64,000 nucleotides of DNA from Peribacillus sp. FSL P2-0133 (GTDB lineage: Bacteria; Bacillota; Bacilli; Bacillales; DSM-1321). Position 1 is the first letter of the stretch, and each line of letters begins with the position of its first letter. Under the pieces are notes generated by a model. The model ran no database searches. It saw nothing but the letters and a program-made list of their open reading frames with translations, and was not told the DNA's origin. The position numbers and the translations under genes are program-made. The stretch covers positions 2,726,001-2,790,000 of the forward strand of contig NZ_CP150254.1 in NCBI RefSeq assembly GCF_037975445.1. Reading direction: 5' to 3'. Of this stretch, positions 45,126 to 54,593 are shown one piece after another.

Positions 45126-46505
45126 ATGCAGGAACAAAAGTTGGATAGAGGGTTAAAAAACAGGCACGTACAACTCATAGCTATTGGTGGTGCAATCGGA
45201 ACGGGATTATTTCTTGGAGCAGGAAAATCTATTCATTTAGCTGGGCCATCAATTCTATTTGCTTACATGATTACAGGCATCATTTGTTTTTTAATCATGC
45301 GCGCACTTGGAGAACTACTCTTATCTAATTTGAACTATCATTCCTTTGTTGACTTTGTAAGAGACTATTTAGGTAATATGGCAGCATTTGTAACCGGCTG
45401 GACATACTGGTTCTGCTGGATTTCAATCGCAATGGCCGACTTAACAGCAGTTGGACTTTATACTCAGTATTGGTTTCCCTCCGTACCGCAGTGGATGCCT
45501 GGATTAATTGCACTAGTCATATTGCTATTTATGAATCTTGCAACCGTAAAACTTTTTGGCGAAATGGAATTCTGGTTCGCATTAATTAAGGTCATAGCTA
45601 TTCTAGCATTAATTGTTATCGGTATTTTCATGATTATTAAAGGCTTTTCCACTGATTCAGGCGCAGCAAGTTTCACGAATCTATGGAGTCACGAAGGTAT
45701 GTTCCCAAATGGAATAAATGGTTTTGTCCTCTCATTCCAGATGGTAGTGTTTGCGTTTGTGGGCATTGAACTTGTAGGACTTACAGCAGGTGAAACAGAA
45801 GATCCAGAAAAAGTTATCCCCAAGGCGATCAATAATATTCCTATTCGGATTATAATTTTCTACATTGGCGCACTTATTGTCATTATGAGTGTTTATCCGT
45901 GGAACGCAATCATCCCAACGGAAAGCCCATTCGTTCAAGTATTTGTGGCTGTAGGTATTGCTGGAGCTGCTGGTATCGTTAATTTTGTAGTCCTAACATC
46001 GGCTGCTTCGGCATGTAACAGCGCAATCTTCAGTACAAGCCGGATGGTATACTCACTTGCCAAAGATAAAAATGCACCTGTACCGTTTGCAAAACTTAAT
46101 GACCGTAAAGTACCTTCCAATGCATTGTTCTTTTCAACTGTTGTCATTTTAATTTCTGTTGTTTTGAATTATTTAATGCCTGAAGGAGTATTTACCTTGA
46201 TTACAAGTATTTCTACCGTATGTTTCATCTTTATTTGGGGAATTACAGTCATCAGTCATTTGAAATACCGTAAAACAAGACCAGATCTAGTGAAAAAGAA
46301 CAAATTTAAATTACCACTTTATCCAATTTCCAATTACTTGATCCTTGTTTTCCTAGCGTTCGTCCTAGTTGTTCTTGCACTTGCGGACGACACTCGTGTT
46401 GCCTTATTCGTTACTCCTGTTTGGTTCATTATGCTGATTGCGATTTATAAGATGCGCATAACGAAGGTGGATCAGGCGAATCAGAGAGAGGTAGCGGGGA
46501 ATTAA
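45126..46505 (+). CDS. cycA: CycA-like amino-acid permease (glycine/D-alanine/D-serine type)
   Basis: A 459-residue APC-superfamily permease with about 12 membrane spans. The sequence follows E. coli CycA closely over long blocks: NRHVQLIAIGGAIGTGLFLG, MRALGELLLSNLNYHSF, GWTYWFCWI, NLATVKLFGEMEFWFA, FAFVGIELVGLTAGE and SAASACNSAIFSTSRM. ATG at 45126 sits six bases after GTGGGGA; the GTG at 45114 lies inside that site. It would import glycine (and perhaps alanine or serine). Control by a glycine riboswitch fits that substrate. It supplies the cleavage system encoded next. Confidence 0.92.
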   Translation: MQEQKLDRGLKNRHVQLIAIGGAIGTGLFLGAGKSIHLAGPSILFAYMITGIICFLIMRALGELLLSNLNYHSFVDFVRDYLGNMAAFVTGWTYWFCWISIAMADLTAVGLYTQYWFPSVPQWMPGLIALVILLFMNLATVKLFGEMEFWFALIKVIAILALIVIGIFMIIKGFSTDSGAASFTNLWSHEGMFPNGINGFVLSFQMVVFAFVGIELVGLTAGETEDPEKVIPKAINNIPIRIIIFYIGALIVIMSVYPWNAIIPTESPFVQVFVAVGIAGAAGIVNFVVLTSAASACNSAIFSTSRMVYSLAKDKNAPVPFAKLNDRKVPSNALFFSTVVILISVVLNYLMPEGVFTLITSISTVCFIFIWGITVISHLKYRKTRPDLVKKNKFKLPLYPISNYLILVFLAFVLVVLALADDTRVALFVTPVWFIMLIAIYKMRITKVDQANQREVAGN

Positions 46506-46662
46506 GAGGCAAGAAATCCTTTGATTCTATTTGCTGTGTTTGTCCAGATAGTTGCCGCTCCATTTTTTCCAACTGGGTGAGTAAAAAATCTGCCCGTTTT
46601 AAAAAGCCAAAGATATCTGGTTGATTCTATGATAATTCGAAATAAATATTATAGAATAGTAT
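46506..46662. other. Intergenic stretch after cycA
   Basis: No gene. No clear terminator for cycA was found, so some read-through into the gcv leader is possible. Confidence 0.4.
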
Positions 46663-46676
46663 TGTTAGCGCTTTCA
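46663..46676. promoter_or_regulatory. cre box upstream of the gcv promoter
   Basis: On the minus strand it reads TGAAAGCGCTAACA, a full match to the CcpA operator consensus. It ends seven bases before the -35 box, centred about 50 bases before the expected transcription start. Position allows either repression by contact at -35 or activation of the ackA type. Confidence 0.8.
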
Positions 46677-46683
46677 AAAATGC

Positions 46684-46712
46684 TTGACATAATTATTCTC
46701 AACAACTATTCT
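46684..46712 (+). promoter_or_regulatory. Sigma-A promoter of the glyA-gcv operon
   Basis: A perfect TTGACA (46684-46689), a 17-base spacer and TATTCT (46707-46712), 20 bases before the second glycine riboswitch. Confidence 0.8.
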
Positions 46713-46729
46713 AAATGTACCAAATTGAA

Positions 46730-46930
46730 TAAGCGGATGACAGTTGTGGGAGAGTGCAAAGCGACAAGCCACCGAAGGAGCAAGTTCCAAAAAGACCCTT
46801 GGAATAAATCTCTCAGGTAGATGGAACCACAAATGGACGCACCTCTGGAGAGCGCGTATAAACATATACGCCACCAAAGGGGAAAGGCTCTATTAAAAAA
46901 TGGAGCTAAACTCTCAGGTAAAAGGACAGA
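46730..46930 (+). promoter_or_regulatory. Tandem glycine riboswitch 2
   Basis: Two aptamers in series. Aptamer I has GTGGGAGAG, GCCACCGAAGGAGCAAG and ATCTCTCAGGTAGATGGAACC. Aptamer II has CTCTGGAGAGCGC, a variable arm (GCGTATAAACATATACGC), CCACCAAAGGGG and CTCTCAGGTAAAAGGACAGAG. Both conserved cores are intact. It is followed by a terminator and then by glyA-gcvTH-PA-PB. Glycine binding is expected to allow read-through into the operon. Confidence 0.95.
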
Positions 46931-46970
46931 GAAGGGTAGAGAACGCTACGACCCTTTTCTGTCCTTTTTT
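46921..46970 (+). terminator. Glycine riboswitch 2 expression-platform terminator
   Basis: AAAGGACAGAGAAGGGT pairs with ACCCTTTTCTGTCCTTT around a 13-base loop and ends in T6. Its 5' arm is the 3' strand of aptamer II. Confidence 0.9.
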
Positions 46971-47112
46971 GCGTGCAAAAAAGGTTGTAAAGCATACTGT
47001 TTTTAGCAGTTTTCATAGAAAAGCAGGCCTGTAGCGGGAAAGAGCACCATATTGGAATTGAAAATTATGTAAAAATTCAGAATTAACAAAAATGTCCGGG
47101 AGGGAAAATGAA

Positions 47113-48363
47113 ATGAGTTTACAACAAAATGATTCAACCATTTTTAAAGCGATTGAGAAAGAAGGACAACGTCAACATCAAACACTGGAATTGATTGCAT
47201 CAGAAAATTTTGTTAGCCCAGATGTATTAGAGGCAATGGGAAGCGTGATGACAAATAAATATGCAGAAGGTTATCCAGGAAAGCGCTATTATGGTGGATG
47301 TGAATTTGTCGATGTGGCAGAACAAACGGCCATTGAGCGTCTAACAAAGCTTTTTGGTGCCAAATATGCAAATGTTCAGCCTCACTCAGGTGCACAAGCC
47401 AATTTCGCAGTTTTTTTCGCACTCCTTCAGCCTGGTGATAAGGTGATGGGAATGAACCTTTCACATGGTGGCCACTTAACTCATGGAAGTCCAGTCAGCG
47501 TTTCAGGAAAATGGTTTGAAGTTGTGTCTTATGGAGTTAGAGAAGATACTCAGTTAATTGATTATGATGAGTTGGAAGCTATCGCAAAGAAAGAACAACC
47601 TAAATTGATTATTGCAGGAACAAGTGCCTATCCAAGAACGATTAATTTTGCACGATTTAGAGAAATCGCCGATCAAGTTGGTGCAAAACTTATGGTGGAT
47701 ATGGCTCATATAGCCGGGCTGGTAGCTACTGGTCTTCACCCATCCCCAATCCCATATGCGGATGTTGTGACAAGTACAACTCATAAAACATTAAGAGGAC
47801 CTCGGGGGGGCATCATTTTAACGAACGATGAAGTAATTATCAAAGCGATTAATAAATCCGTATTCCCAGGAATTCAAGGCGGTCCACTTATGCATATCAT
47901 TGCAGCAAAAGCAGTTGCATTCAACGAAGCTTTACAACCAAGCTTTAAGGATTATGCGAAACAAGTCATTGAAAATGCTACAACACTTGGCGAAACATTA
48001 AAAAATGAAGGTGCAGCACTTGTTTCTGGTGGAACAGATAATCATATTGTCCTTTTAGATTTGCGTCCGTGGAATTTAACAGGAAAAGAAGCGGAGAAAT
48101 TATTGGAAGACGCAGGCATTACCGTGAATAAAAATACGATTCCCTATGATCCAGAAAAGCCATTTGTTACGAGCGGTATCCGAATGGGGACAGCAGCTTT
48201 AACAACTCGAGGCATGAAGAGGGAAGAGATGGTGAAAATTGGTGAAGTGATTGCAACTGTTCTAAAGAGTAAAGGTAATAAAGACGTCATTCAGAAAGCA
48301 AGAGAAACAACCAAAGAGATTTGTGATGTTTATCCGTTATTTCAACAGCCAACTACTGTGTAA
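47113..48363 (+). CDS. glyA: Serine hydroxymethyltransferase (gcv-linked copy)
   Basis: A 416-residue PLP enzyme converting glycine plus methylene-THF to serine. Seen: [34 protein letters not shown], and the PLP lysine K225 in [15 protein letters not shown] at 47113 follows GGGAGG; an upstream in-frame start at 47092 overlaps that site. Bacillus normally carries glyA in another locus, so this is probably a second copy dedicated to glycine catabolism: methylene-THF made by the cleavage system is used on a second glycine to give serine, which the island's sdaA genes can deaminate. Confidence 0.95.
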   Translation: MSLQQNDSTIFKAIEKEGQRQHQTLELIASENFVSPDVLEAMGSVMTNKYAEGYPGKRYYGGCEFVDVAEQTAIERLTKLFGAKYANVQPHSGAQANFAVFFALLQPGDKVMGMNLSHGGHLTHGSPVSVSGKWFEVVSYGVREDTQLIDYDELEAIAKKEQPKLIIAGTSAYPRTINFARFREIADQVGAKLMVDMAHIAGLVATGLHPSPIPYADVVTSTTHKTLRGPRGGIILTNDEVIIKAINKSVFPGIQGGPLMHIIAAKAVAFNEALQPSFKDYAKQVIENATTLGETLKNEGAALVSGGTDNHIVLLDLRPWNLTGKEAEKLLEDAGITVNKNTIPYDPEKPFVTSGIRMGTAALTTRGMKREEMVKIGEVIATVLKSKGNKDVIQKARETTKEICDVYPLFQQPTTV

Positions 48364-48497
48364 AGAAAGGGGCAGCTTAATGGAATTATGCCTTTGCTGA
48401 AACCTGAGCAACTGCCATGGCAGCGAGATACTACTAGCAATAAAGAAACCTGTAACAGTTGAACTATTTTGCAGAAAATCATAATTGGGGGTAAATC

Positions 48498-49607
48498 ATG
48501 GGTATTGAAACAGCATTAAAGCAAACACCGCTTTTTGAAGTATATAAAAAATACGGGGCAAAAGTTATAAATTTTGGTGGCTGGGCTCTACCGGTTCAAT
48601 TTACCAGCATTTTAGAAGAGCATGAAGCTGTTCGAACTGAAGCAGGACTTTTTGATGTTTCTCATATGGGAGAAGTACTTGTGGAAGGGAAAGATGCCGA
48701 GAGTTATATTAACTACCTTGTTACAAACGATGTAACAAAGCTTGGCATCAATCAAGCACAGTATACCGCAATGTGTTATCCAGACGGTGGAACGGTCGAT
48801 GATTTATTAGTTTATAAATTAGGAAATGAAAAATATTTACTTGTCATTAATGCTGCAAACATTGAGAAAGATTACGAATGGATGAAGCAGCATGTAAAAG
48901 GAGAGATGGAGCTCCAAAATATTTCGGAAGACATCGCTCAGCTTGCCATCCAAGGACCAAAGGCAGAAAGCATTTTGCAAAAGTTAACGGAAATTGATTT
49001 ATCAGAAATTGGTTCTTTTAAATTCGCCCAACACGTCAACATCTCGGGGATTTCCGATGTACTTGTATCCCGTACAGGTTACACAGGAGAAAATGGATAT
49101 GAGCTTTATTTATCTGCAGACAAAGCGGTAGCACTTTGGGAAAAGATCTTAGAAACAGGAGCCACGAGTGGATTAAAACCATGCGGACTTGGTGCACGGG
49201 ACACGCTTCGGCTGGAAGCACGTCTTGCACTCTATGGCCAAGAACTAAGTAATGATATCAGCCCGCTTGAAGCAGGAATCGGCTTTGTCGTAAAGACGAA
49301 CAAAGAAAGTGACTTTATCGGAAAGTCTGCTCTTACAGAACAAAAAGAAACTGGATTAAAACGAAAATTAGTAGGGATTGAAGTAACAGGCCGGGGGATT
49401 CCGCGTCATGGTTACAAGGTAATTTCTAAAGATGGAGAGGAAATAGGTATTGTTACATCAGGAACACAATCACCATCTTTGAAGAAAAGCTTAGGTCTTG
49501 CCTTGGTATCAGCCGATCAAGCTGAAGTGGGGACACCAATAATAGTGGAAATCCGAAATAAACAGATTGAAGCCGTTATTGTTAATGCACCATTCTACAA
49601 AAGGTAA
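48498..49607 (+). CDS. gcvT: Glycine cleavage T protein (aminomethyltransferase)
   Basis: A 369-residue T protein: [10 protein letters not shown] near the start, [50 protein letters not shown] and a C-terminal [13 protein letters not shown]. It transfers the aminomethyl carbon from lipoyl-GcvH to THF with ammonia release. Start ATG with GGGGG RBS. A 134-base gap separates it from glyA; no terminator inside the gap. Confidence 0.96.
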   Translation: MGIETALKQTPLFEVYKKYGAKVINFGGWALPVQFTSILEEHEAVRTEAGLFDVSHMGEVLVEGKDAESYINYLVTNDVTKLGINQAQYTAMCYPDGGTVDDLLVYKLGNEKYLLVINAANIEKDYEWMKQHVKGEMELQNISEDIAQLAIQGPKAESILQKLTEIDLSEIGSFKFAQHVNISGISDVLVSRTGYTGENGYELYLSADKAVALWEKILETGATSGLKPCGLGARDTLRLEARLALYGQELSNDISPLEAGIGFVVKTNKESDFIGKSALTEQKETGLKRKLVGIEVTGRGIPRHGYKVISKDGEEIGIVTSGTQSPSLKKSLGLALVSADQAEVGTPIIVEIRNKQIEAVIVNAPFYKR

Positions 49608-49770
49608 GCGGAAATATTTTAATAGAGTTATCGTGTAGTTTTCATGAGTCGATATCCGTTACCTTGCATGCAGCCTAAAATCGACTACTTAAGAGCAAAA
49701 TTACCCAAATTATATTCTGAATTATGGGAATAGTTAAAAAACAAAAAAGAAAAGAAAAGGGGAAAATACA

Positions 49771-50166
49771 ATGACGAAATTATTATCAAGTTTTCGATAT
49801 AGCAAAGAACATGAGTGGGTGCAACAATTAGAAGGAAACCGTGTTCGTATTGGAATCTCTGATTATGCACAAAAAGCGTTAGGTGATATCGTCTTTGTTG
49901 AAAATCCAGCGATTGATGATGAAGTAACTGTCAATGAATCGATGGGAACGATCGAGTCAGTTAAAGCAGTTTCCGAACTTTACTCACCTGTTTCAGGAAC
50001 AGTAGTTACTGTAAACGAAGAGTTAGAAGGCGCTCCAGAGACGATTAACGAGCATCCATTTGAAGCAGGGTGGTTAGTCGAAGTAGAAATGTCCAATCCA
50101 GAAGAATTAGACTCACTTCTAAACGAAGATGAGTATCAAGCATTTACTAATGAAGGAGAGGAATAA
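49771..50166 (+). CDS. gcvH: Glycine cleavage H protein
   Basis: A 131-residue lipoyl carrier. The lipoylation site is K65 in [12 protein letters not shown]. Full H-protein fold is covered ([21 protein letters not shown] to [12 protein letters not shown]). RBS AAAGGGGAAAA. It shuttles the aminomethyl group between P and T proteins and is reoxidised by dihydrolipoyl dehydrogenase. Housekeeping gcvH in Bacillus lies apart and also feeds lipoate to other enzymes; this is likely a dedicated copy. Confidence 0.96.
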   Translation: MTKLLSSFRYSKEHEWVQQLEGNRVRIGISDYAQKALGDIVFVENPAIDDEVTVNESMGTIESVKAVSELYSPVSGTVVTVNEELEGAPETINEHPFEAGWLVEVEMSNPEELDSLLNEDEYQAFTNEGEE

Positions 50167-50167
50167 T

Positions 50168-51520
50168 ATGACAGCCACTTATAGATACCTTCCTGATACG
50201 AAACAAGACCAAGACGAGATGCTAACATTTTTAAATATTTCTTCTATAGATGAGTTATTTGAAGATATTCCAGCTGAAATCAGCCTGCAGGGGGAGCTAA
50301 ACATCCCAAAGGCGGTTCCTGAACCGCTGCTTGTGAAAAAAATGAACCAGCTTGCTACAAAAAACAAAAATGCGAATCATTACCCGACTTTCCTAGGCGC
50401 GGGGACATATGATCACTACATTCCAAGTGTGGTAAACCATATGATTTCACGCTCCGAATTTTACACAGCCTATACACCTTACCAACCGGAAATCAGTCAA
50501 GGTGAATTACAAGCAATTTTTGAATTTCAAACGATGGTCTGTGAGTTGACAGGAATGGATGTGGCTAACTCTTCCATGTACGATGGTTTTACATCGCTTG
50601 CAGAAGCTGCATCACTTGCTGTTGAGGCTACGAGACGTTCGAAAGTTCTTGTTTCCAAAGCGGTACATCCTGAATCCCGTGCTATTTTACATACAGTAGC
50701 AGGTGGTCCGGGATACACAGCTGAGGAAGTAAACCTAGCTGATGAGATTACAGATTTAGGGAAGCTGCAAGAACAAATAGATAATGACACTGCTGCCGTA
50801 ATTGTTCAATATCCAAATTTCTTCGGTTCCATTGAGGATATAAAAGCAATTAAGAAAATTGCGGAAGAAAAAGGTGCCCTTTTAATCGTAAGCGCCAATC
50901 CTCTTGCACTAGCACTCTTGCAGGCTCCTGGGAAACTTGGGGCAGATATTGTGATCGGTGATATGCAGCCATTAGGAATCCCGATGTCCTTTGGCGGTCC
51001 ACACTGCGGCTATTTTGCGGTAAATAAAAAACTCATGCGCAAAATCCCAGGACGAATTGTAGGCCAAACAGCAGATGAAAAAGGACAGCGTGGATTTGTG
51101 TTAACACTTCAAGCACGTGAACAGCATATTCGCCGTGATAAAGCCTCATCGAATATTTGTTCCAACCAGGCATTAAATGCTCTTGCCTCTTCTATTTGTA
51201 TGACATCACTTGGAAAGCAAGGGATTCGTCAAATGGCACAGCTAAACATTGAGAAAGCTGATTACATGGCGAAAACTCTAGAACAGAAGGGCTATACCAT
51301 AATCAATGAGGCACCATTCTTCAATGAGTTTATAGTCGGGCTTCCTCGTTCGGTAAAGGAAGTCAATGCAAAACTTCTTAAGGCGGGTATTATCGGTGGA
51401 TTTGATTTAGAAAGTGATTACGGTTTTGAAAACAAAATGCTGCTAGCTGTGACTGAGCAGCGAACAAAAGAAGAAATTGACCAATTTGTTGATGCTTTGG
51501 AGGCGATTGTAAATGGTTGA
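50168..51520 (+). CDS. gcvPA: Glycine decarboxylase P protein, subunit 1
   Basis: A 450-residue N-terminal half of the split P protein: [60 protein letters not shown] and [18 protein letters not shown] at 50168 comes one base after the gcvH stop with RBS GGAGAGG inside the gcvH end. Forms the decarboxylase with the gcvPB product, releasing CO2 from glycine. It overlaps gcvPB by eight bases. Confidence 0.96.
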   Translation: MTATYRYLPDTKQDQDEMLTFLNISSIDELFEDIPAEISLQGELNIPKAVPEPLLVKKMNQLATKNKNANHYPTFLGAGTYDHYIPSVVNHMISRSEFYTAYTPYQPEISQGELQAIFEFQTMVCELTGMDVANSSMYDGFTSLAEAASLAVEATRRSKVLVSKAVHPESRAILHTVAGGPGYTAEEVNLADEITDLGKLQEQIDNDTAAVIVQYPNFFGSIEDIKAIKKIAEEKGALLIVSANPLALALLQAPGKLGADIVIGDMQPLGIPMSFGGPHCGYFAVNKKLMRKIPGRIVGQTADEKGQRGFVLTLQAREQHIRRDKASSNICSNQALNALASSICMTSLGKQGIRQMAQLNIEKADYMAKTLEQKGYTIINEAPFFNEFIVGLPRSVKEVNAKLLKAGIIGGFDLESDYGFENKMLLAVTEQRTKEEIDQFVDALEAIVNG

Positions 51521-53000
51521 ATATAATGAGTTGATTTTTGAAATAAGTCGTCCAGGACGGGTAGGTTCAAGTATTCCGGATAGTGACGTTGACTATGTTG
51601 ATATAAATGAAAAATTTCCAAAGCACTTAATCCGTGACGAACCTGCTGAGCTGCCAGAAGTATCAGAGTTGCAGCTTGTCCGCCATTACACAGCGCTCTC
51701 TAATAAAAACCATGGAATCGATAATGGATTCTATCCACTGGGTTCTTGTACGATGAAGTACAATCCGAAAATAAATGAAGATGTGGCACGGTTGGAAGGC
51801 TTTAGCCGCATTCATCCCTATCAGCCCGTTGAAACAGTACAAGGTGCATTAGAAGTTTTATATGAATTACAGGAAGAGCTAGCCGTCATTACAGGAATGG
51901 ATGCTGTAACATTACAGCCATCCGCAGGGGCTCAAGGGGAATGGACAGGTTTAATGATGGTTAAGGCGTATCATGCTGAAAAAGGTGAAACCAGAACGAA
52001 AGTACTTGTTCCAGACTCAGCGCACGGTACAAATCCTGCAAGTGCAAGTGTTGCTGGTTTTCAAACGATCACGATTCCATCCGATAAAAATGGATTAGTT
52101 GACCTAGAAGAATTAAAGAAACATGTTGGATCTGATACAGCTGCGCTAATGTTGACGAATCCGAATACCCTTGGACTTTTTGAAAAAGAAATTGTGGAAA
52201 TCGCTCAGGTTGTTCATAAAGCAGGGGGACTATTATATTATGACGGAGCGAATGCCAATGCCATTTTAGGAAAAACAACACCAGGTCAAATGGGCTTTGA
52301 CATCGTGCACTTAAATCTTCACAAAACATTTACGACTCCTCATGGAGGTGGCGGTCCAGGGGCAGGTCCTGTCGGTGTGAAAGAGAAACTTACTCCATAC
52401 TTGCCAGTTCCGCGCATAGAAAAAGAAGGTGATAAATATGTGCTGAACGCTAATTATTCGCACTCTATCGGAAGGGTAAAAGGGTATTATGGAAACTTCG
52501 GAATTCTCCTGCGGGCATATACTTATATTCGCACGATGGGGCCTGTTGGGCTTCGCCAAGTATCAGAAAGTGCTGTGCTTCATGCTAATTACCTTCGTAA
52601 AAGATTGGAGCCATACTTTGAAGCGCCATATTTACAAATTTGCAAGCATGAATTTGTCCTATCCGGATCCAGACAGAAAAAGCTAGGTGTAAGAACGCTT
52701 GATATAGCAAAACGCCTGCTAGATTTCGGCTACCATCCGCCGACCATCTATTTCCCGTTAAATGTTGAGGAATGTTTGATGATTGAACCGACAGAAACAG
52801 AGTCGAAAGAAACACTCGATGCATTTGCGGAGGTAATGATTACAATTGCCAAAGAAGTGGAAGAAAACCCAGGGGTTGTTTTAGAAGCACCACATACTAC
52901 AGTGATTGGGCGATTGGATGAGGTCCAAGCAGCTAGACAACCTATCTTGCGTTATTCCAAAGAAGAAGTAGTAGTAGAGGAAGCAACGGTAACGTCATAA
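51513..53000 (+). CDS. gcvPB: Glycine decarboxylase P protein, subunit 2
   Basis: A 495-residue C-terminal half of the split P protein: [17 protein letters not shown] start, [41 protein letters not shown] and the PLP lysine K271 in [15 protein letters not shown]. Overlaps gcvPA, so translation is coupled; RBS GGAGG lies in the end of gcvPA. The C-terminus is slightly longer and more acidic ([12 protein letters not shown]) than needed for the fold. Confidence 0.96.
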   Translation: MVEYNELIFEISRPGRVGSSIPDSDVDYVDINEKFPKHLIRDEPAELPEVSELQLVRHYTALSNKNHGIDNGFYPLGSCTMKYNPKINEDVARLEGFSRIHPYQPVETVQGALEVLYELQEELAVITGMDAVTLQPSAGAQGEWTGLMMVKAYHAEKGETRTKVLVPDSAHGTNPASASVAGFQTITIPSDKNGLVDLEELKKHVGSDTAALMLTNPNTLGLFEKEIVEIAQVVHKAGGLLYYDGANANAILGKTTPGQMGFDIVHLNLHKTFTTPHGGGGPGAGPVGVKEKLTPYLPVPRIEKEGDKYVLNANYSHSIGRVKGYYGNFGILLRAYTYIRTMGPVGLRQVSESAVLHANYLRKRLEPYFEAPYLQICKHEFVLSGSRQKKLGVRTLDIAKRLLDFGYHPPTIYFPLNVEECLMIEPTETESKETLDAFAEVMITIAKEVEENPGVVLEAPHTTVIGRLDEVQAARQPILRYSKEEVVVEEATVTS

Positions 53001-53020
53001 ATGAATGTTTGAATGAACAT

Positions 53021-53078
53021 GAACCACCAAGGATGAATATAAAGACAAGAATCTCAATATATCATTCAAGGTGGTTTC
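53021..53078. repeat. Long imperfect hairpin after gcvPB
   Basis: GAACCACC-AA-GGATGA-ATAT pairs with ATAT-A-TCATTC-AA-GGTGGTTTC (8-bp and 10-bp stems separated by an A-A internal loop). No T-run follows, so it is not a plain terminator. It may set the stability or processing of the gcv part of the message relative to lipA. Confidence 0.55.
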
Positions 53079-53145
53079 ATTTAAGCGTATTTATAAAGGA
53101 TGAAAAAAGTGCCAAGTGGTGCAAGGAGAAAATAGTCTTGAGAAC

Positions 53146-53190
53146 TAAAAAGACAGAGCAACGGAGAAACTCTATCGGTCTTTTTTTTTA
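53146..53190 (+). terminator. Terminator between gcvPB and lipA
   Basis: AAAAAGAC-AGAG pairs with CTCT-GTCTTTTT (with internal unpaired bases), followed by T8. lipA and downstream genes probably depend on partial read-through or on their own promoter. Confidence 0.6.
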
Positions 53191-53251
53191 GGCGTATGGA
53201 GCAACCTCTTTAAAGCTAAAATTACATCTGCTCATAGGAGTGAGAAATAAA

Positions 53252-54130
53252 ATGTCCATCACTGATCTTCGTAAACCAGAATGGCTTAAAATTAAATTAA
53301 ATACGAATGAACAATATACAGGCTTAAAGAAAATGATGCGGGAAAAAAAACTTCATACTGTTTGTGAAGAAGCAAGATGTCCTAATATTCATGAATGCTG
53401 GGCGGTACGAAAAACGGCAACTTTCATGATTTTAGGAAGTGTTTGTACCCGAGCTTGCAGGTTCTGTGCAGTTCAAACAGGGCTACCATCAGAACTTGAT
53501 TGGGAAGAGCCCGAACGTGTCGCAGAATCAGTAAAGCAAATGAACCTAAAACATGTGGTGATTACCGCTGTTGCTCGTGATGATTTAAAAGACGGCGGAG
53601 CAAAGGTATTTGCAGAAACTGTAAAGGCAGTGAGACGGCAAAATCCATTTTGCAGCATTGAAGTTCTCCCCTCAGATCTGAATGGGGAATATGACAGCTT
53701 AAAAACATTAATGGATACAAGGCCAGACATTTTGAATCACAACATTGAAACAGTAAAACGCTTATCCCAAAAAGTTCGTGCACGTGCAACATACGAACGT
53801 TCATTAGAGTTTTTAAGGCGGGCAAAGCAAATGAATTCCACTATCCCTACGAAATCAAGCATTATGATTGGTCTAGGAGAAACAAAAGAAGAAATTATGG
53901 AAACAATGGATGATCTTCGTATTAACGATGTAGACATAATGACTATTGGTCAATATTTGCAGCCGACTAAACGACATTTGAAAGTCGAAAAATATTGGAG
54001 TCCAGAAGAGTTTGAAGAACTGAAAAACATTGCCATGTCAAAAGGGTTTAGTCATTGCGAAGCCGGTCCGCTTGTTCGCTCCTCCTATCATGCAGATGAA
54101 CAAGTCCGTGCAACTAAGGCTAATGCGTAA
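53252..54130 (+). CDS. lipA: Lipoyl synthase
   Basis: A 292-residue radical-SAM enzyme. The auxiliary cluster ligands C38, C43 and C49 ([12 protein letters not shown]) and the SAM cluster ligands C65, C69 and C72 (CTRACRFC) are all present, with RSSYHADEQ near the end supplying the RSSY motif. It inserts two sulfurs into octanoyl-GcvH. ATG at 53252 follows AGGAG; the GTG at 53240 abuts that site. Its place in a gcv cluster suggests a second, glycine-dedicated copy in addition to a housekeeping lipA. Confidence 0.95.
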   Translation: MSITDLRKPEWLKIKLNTNEQYTGLKKMMREKKLHTVCEEARCPNIHECWAVRKTATFMILGSVCTRACRFCAVQTGLPSELDWEEPERVAESVKQMNLKHVVITAVARDDLKDGGAKVFAETVKAVRRQNPFCSIEVLPSDLNGEYDSLKTLMDTRPDILNHNIETVKRLSQKVRARATYERSLEFLRRAKQMNSTIPTKSSIMIGLGETKEEIMETMDDLRINDVDIMTIGQYLQPTKRHLKVEKYWSPEEFEELKNIAMSKGFSHCEAGPLVRSSYHADEQVRATKANA

Positions 54131-54168
54131 TCATTTTTCAATAATCCATTAAGAAAGGGGAGAATCAG

Positions 54169-54480
54169 ATGATAGTCAAAATAAAGATAACAGAGGCAGC
54201 TATGAATAAACTGAAGGAAATGACATGTAAGGGTGCGCAAGTTCCTCGCATTGACGCTGATATTGCCGGCGGCTGCGGGGTGTCGGTGAAGTTCTCCCTC
54301 TTATTGGACGAGCCCCGCAGAAACGATGTAATTATTGAATATGAGGGAGTTCAGCTTAGATTAGATCATTTTACAAAACGTTATTTAGATGAAGAAACAC
54401 AAATTGATTATATAGAAGATAGTGGCTTTATTGTTGGAGAAAGCTTTGCATCCAATGCATGTGCCATTGAAATAATTTAA
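54169..54480 (+). CDS. HesB/IscA-like iron-sulfur biogenesis protein
   Basis: A 103-residue beta-rich protein of the HesB/IscA type: ITEAAMNKLKEM, DIAGGCGVSVKFSLLLDEP and the C-terminal SFASNACAIEII. IscA proteins use three cysteines; here one sits in GGCG and one in NACAIE, and a third (MTCKG) lies near the N-terminus. RBS AAAGGGGAG, 38 bases after lipA. LipA consumes an auxiliary cluster per turnover, so a cluster carrier next to it is a plausible repair partner; this is inference. Confidence 0.8.
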   Translation: MIVKIKITEAAMNKLKEMTCKGAQVPRIDADIAGGCGVSVKFSLLLDEPRRNDVIIEYEGVQLRLDHFTKRYLDEETQIDYIEDSGFIVGESFASNACAIEII

Positions 54481-54593
54481 AGTATCATGATCGTTTACCT
54501 ATTAATAGAATAGATCGTGTTTAATAAGTTAGTTGTTATCTTAGACTATCCATATATCTCTATGGTTATGAAAACAAAAGGGGGTAGTATTAG

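Noticed and set aside
53101..53190. Third, degenerate glycine riboswitch before lipA
   Set aside because: Only loose similarity (AAGGAG, AAAAAGACAGAG). The core blocks CACCGAAGG and CTCAGG are absent.
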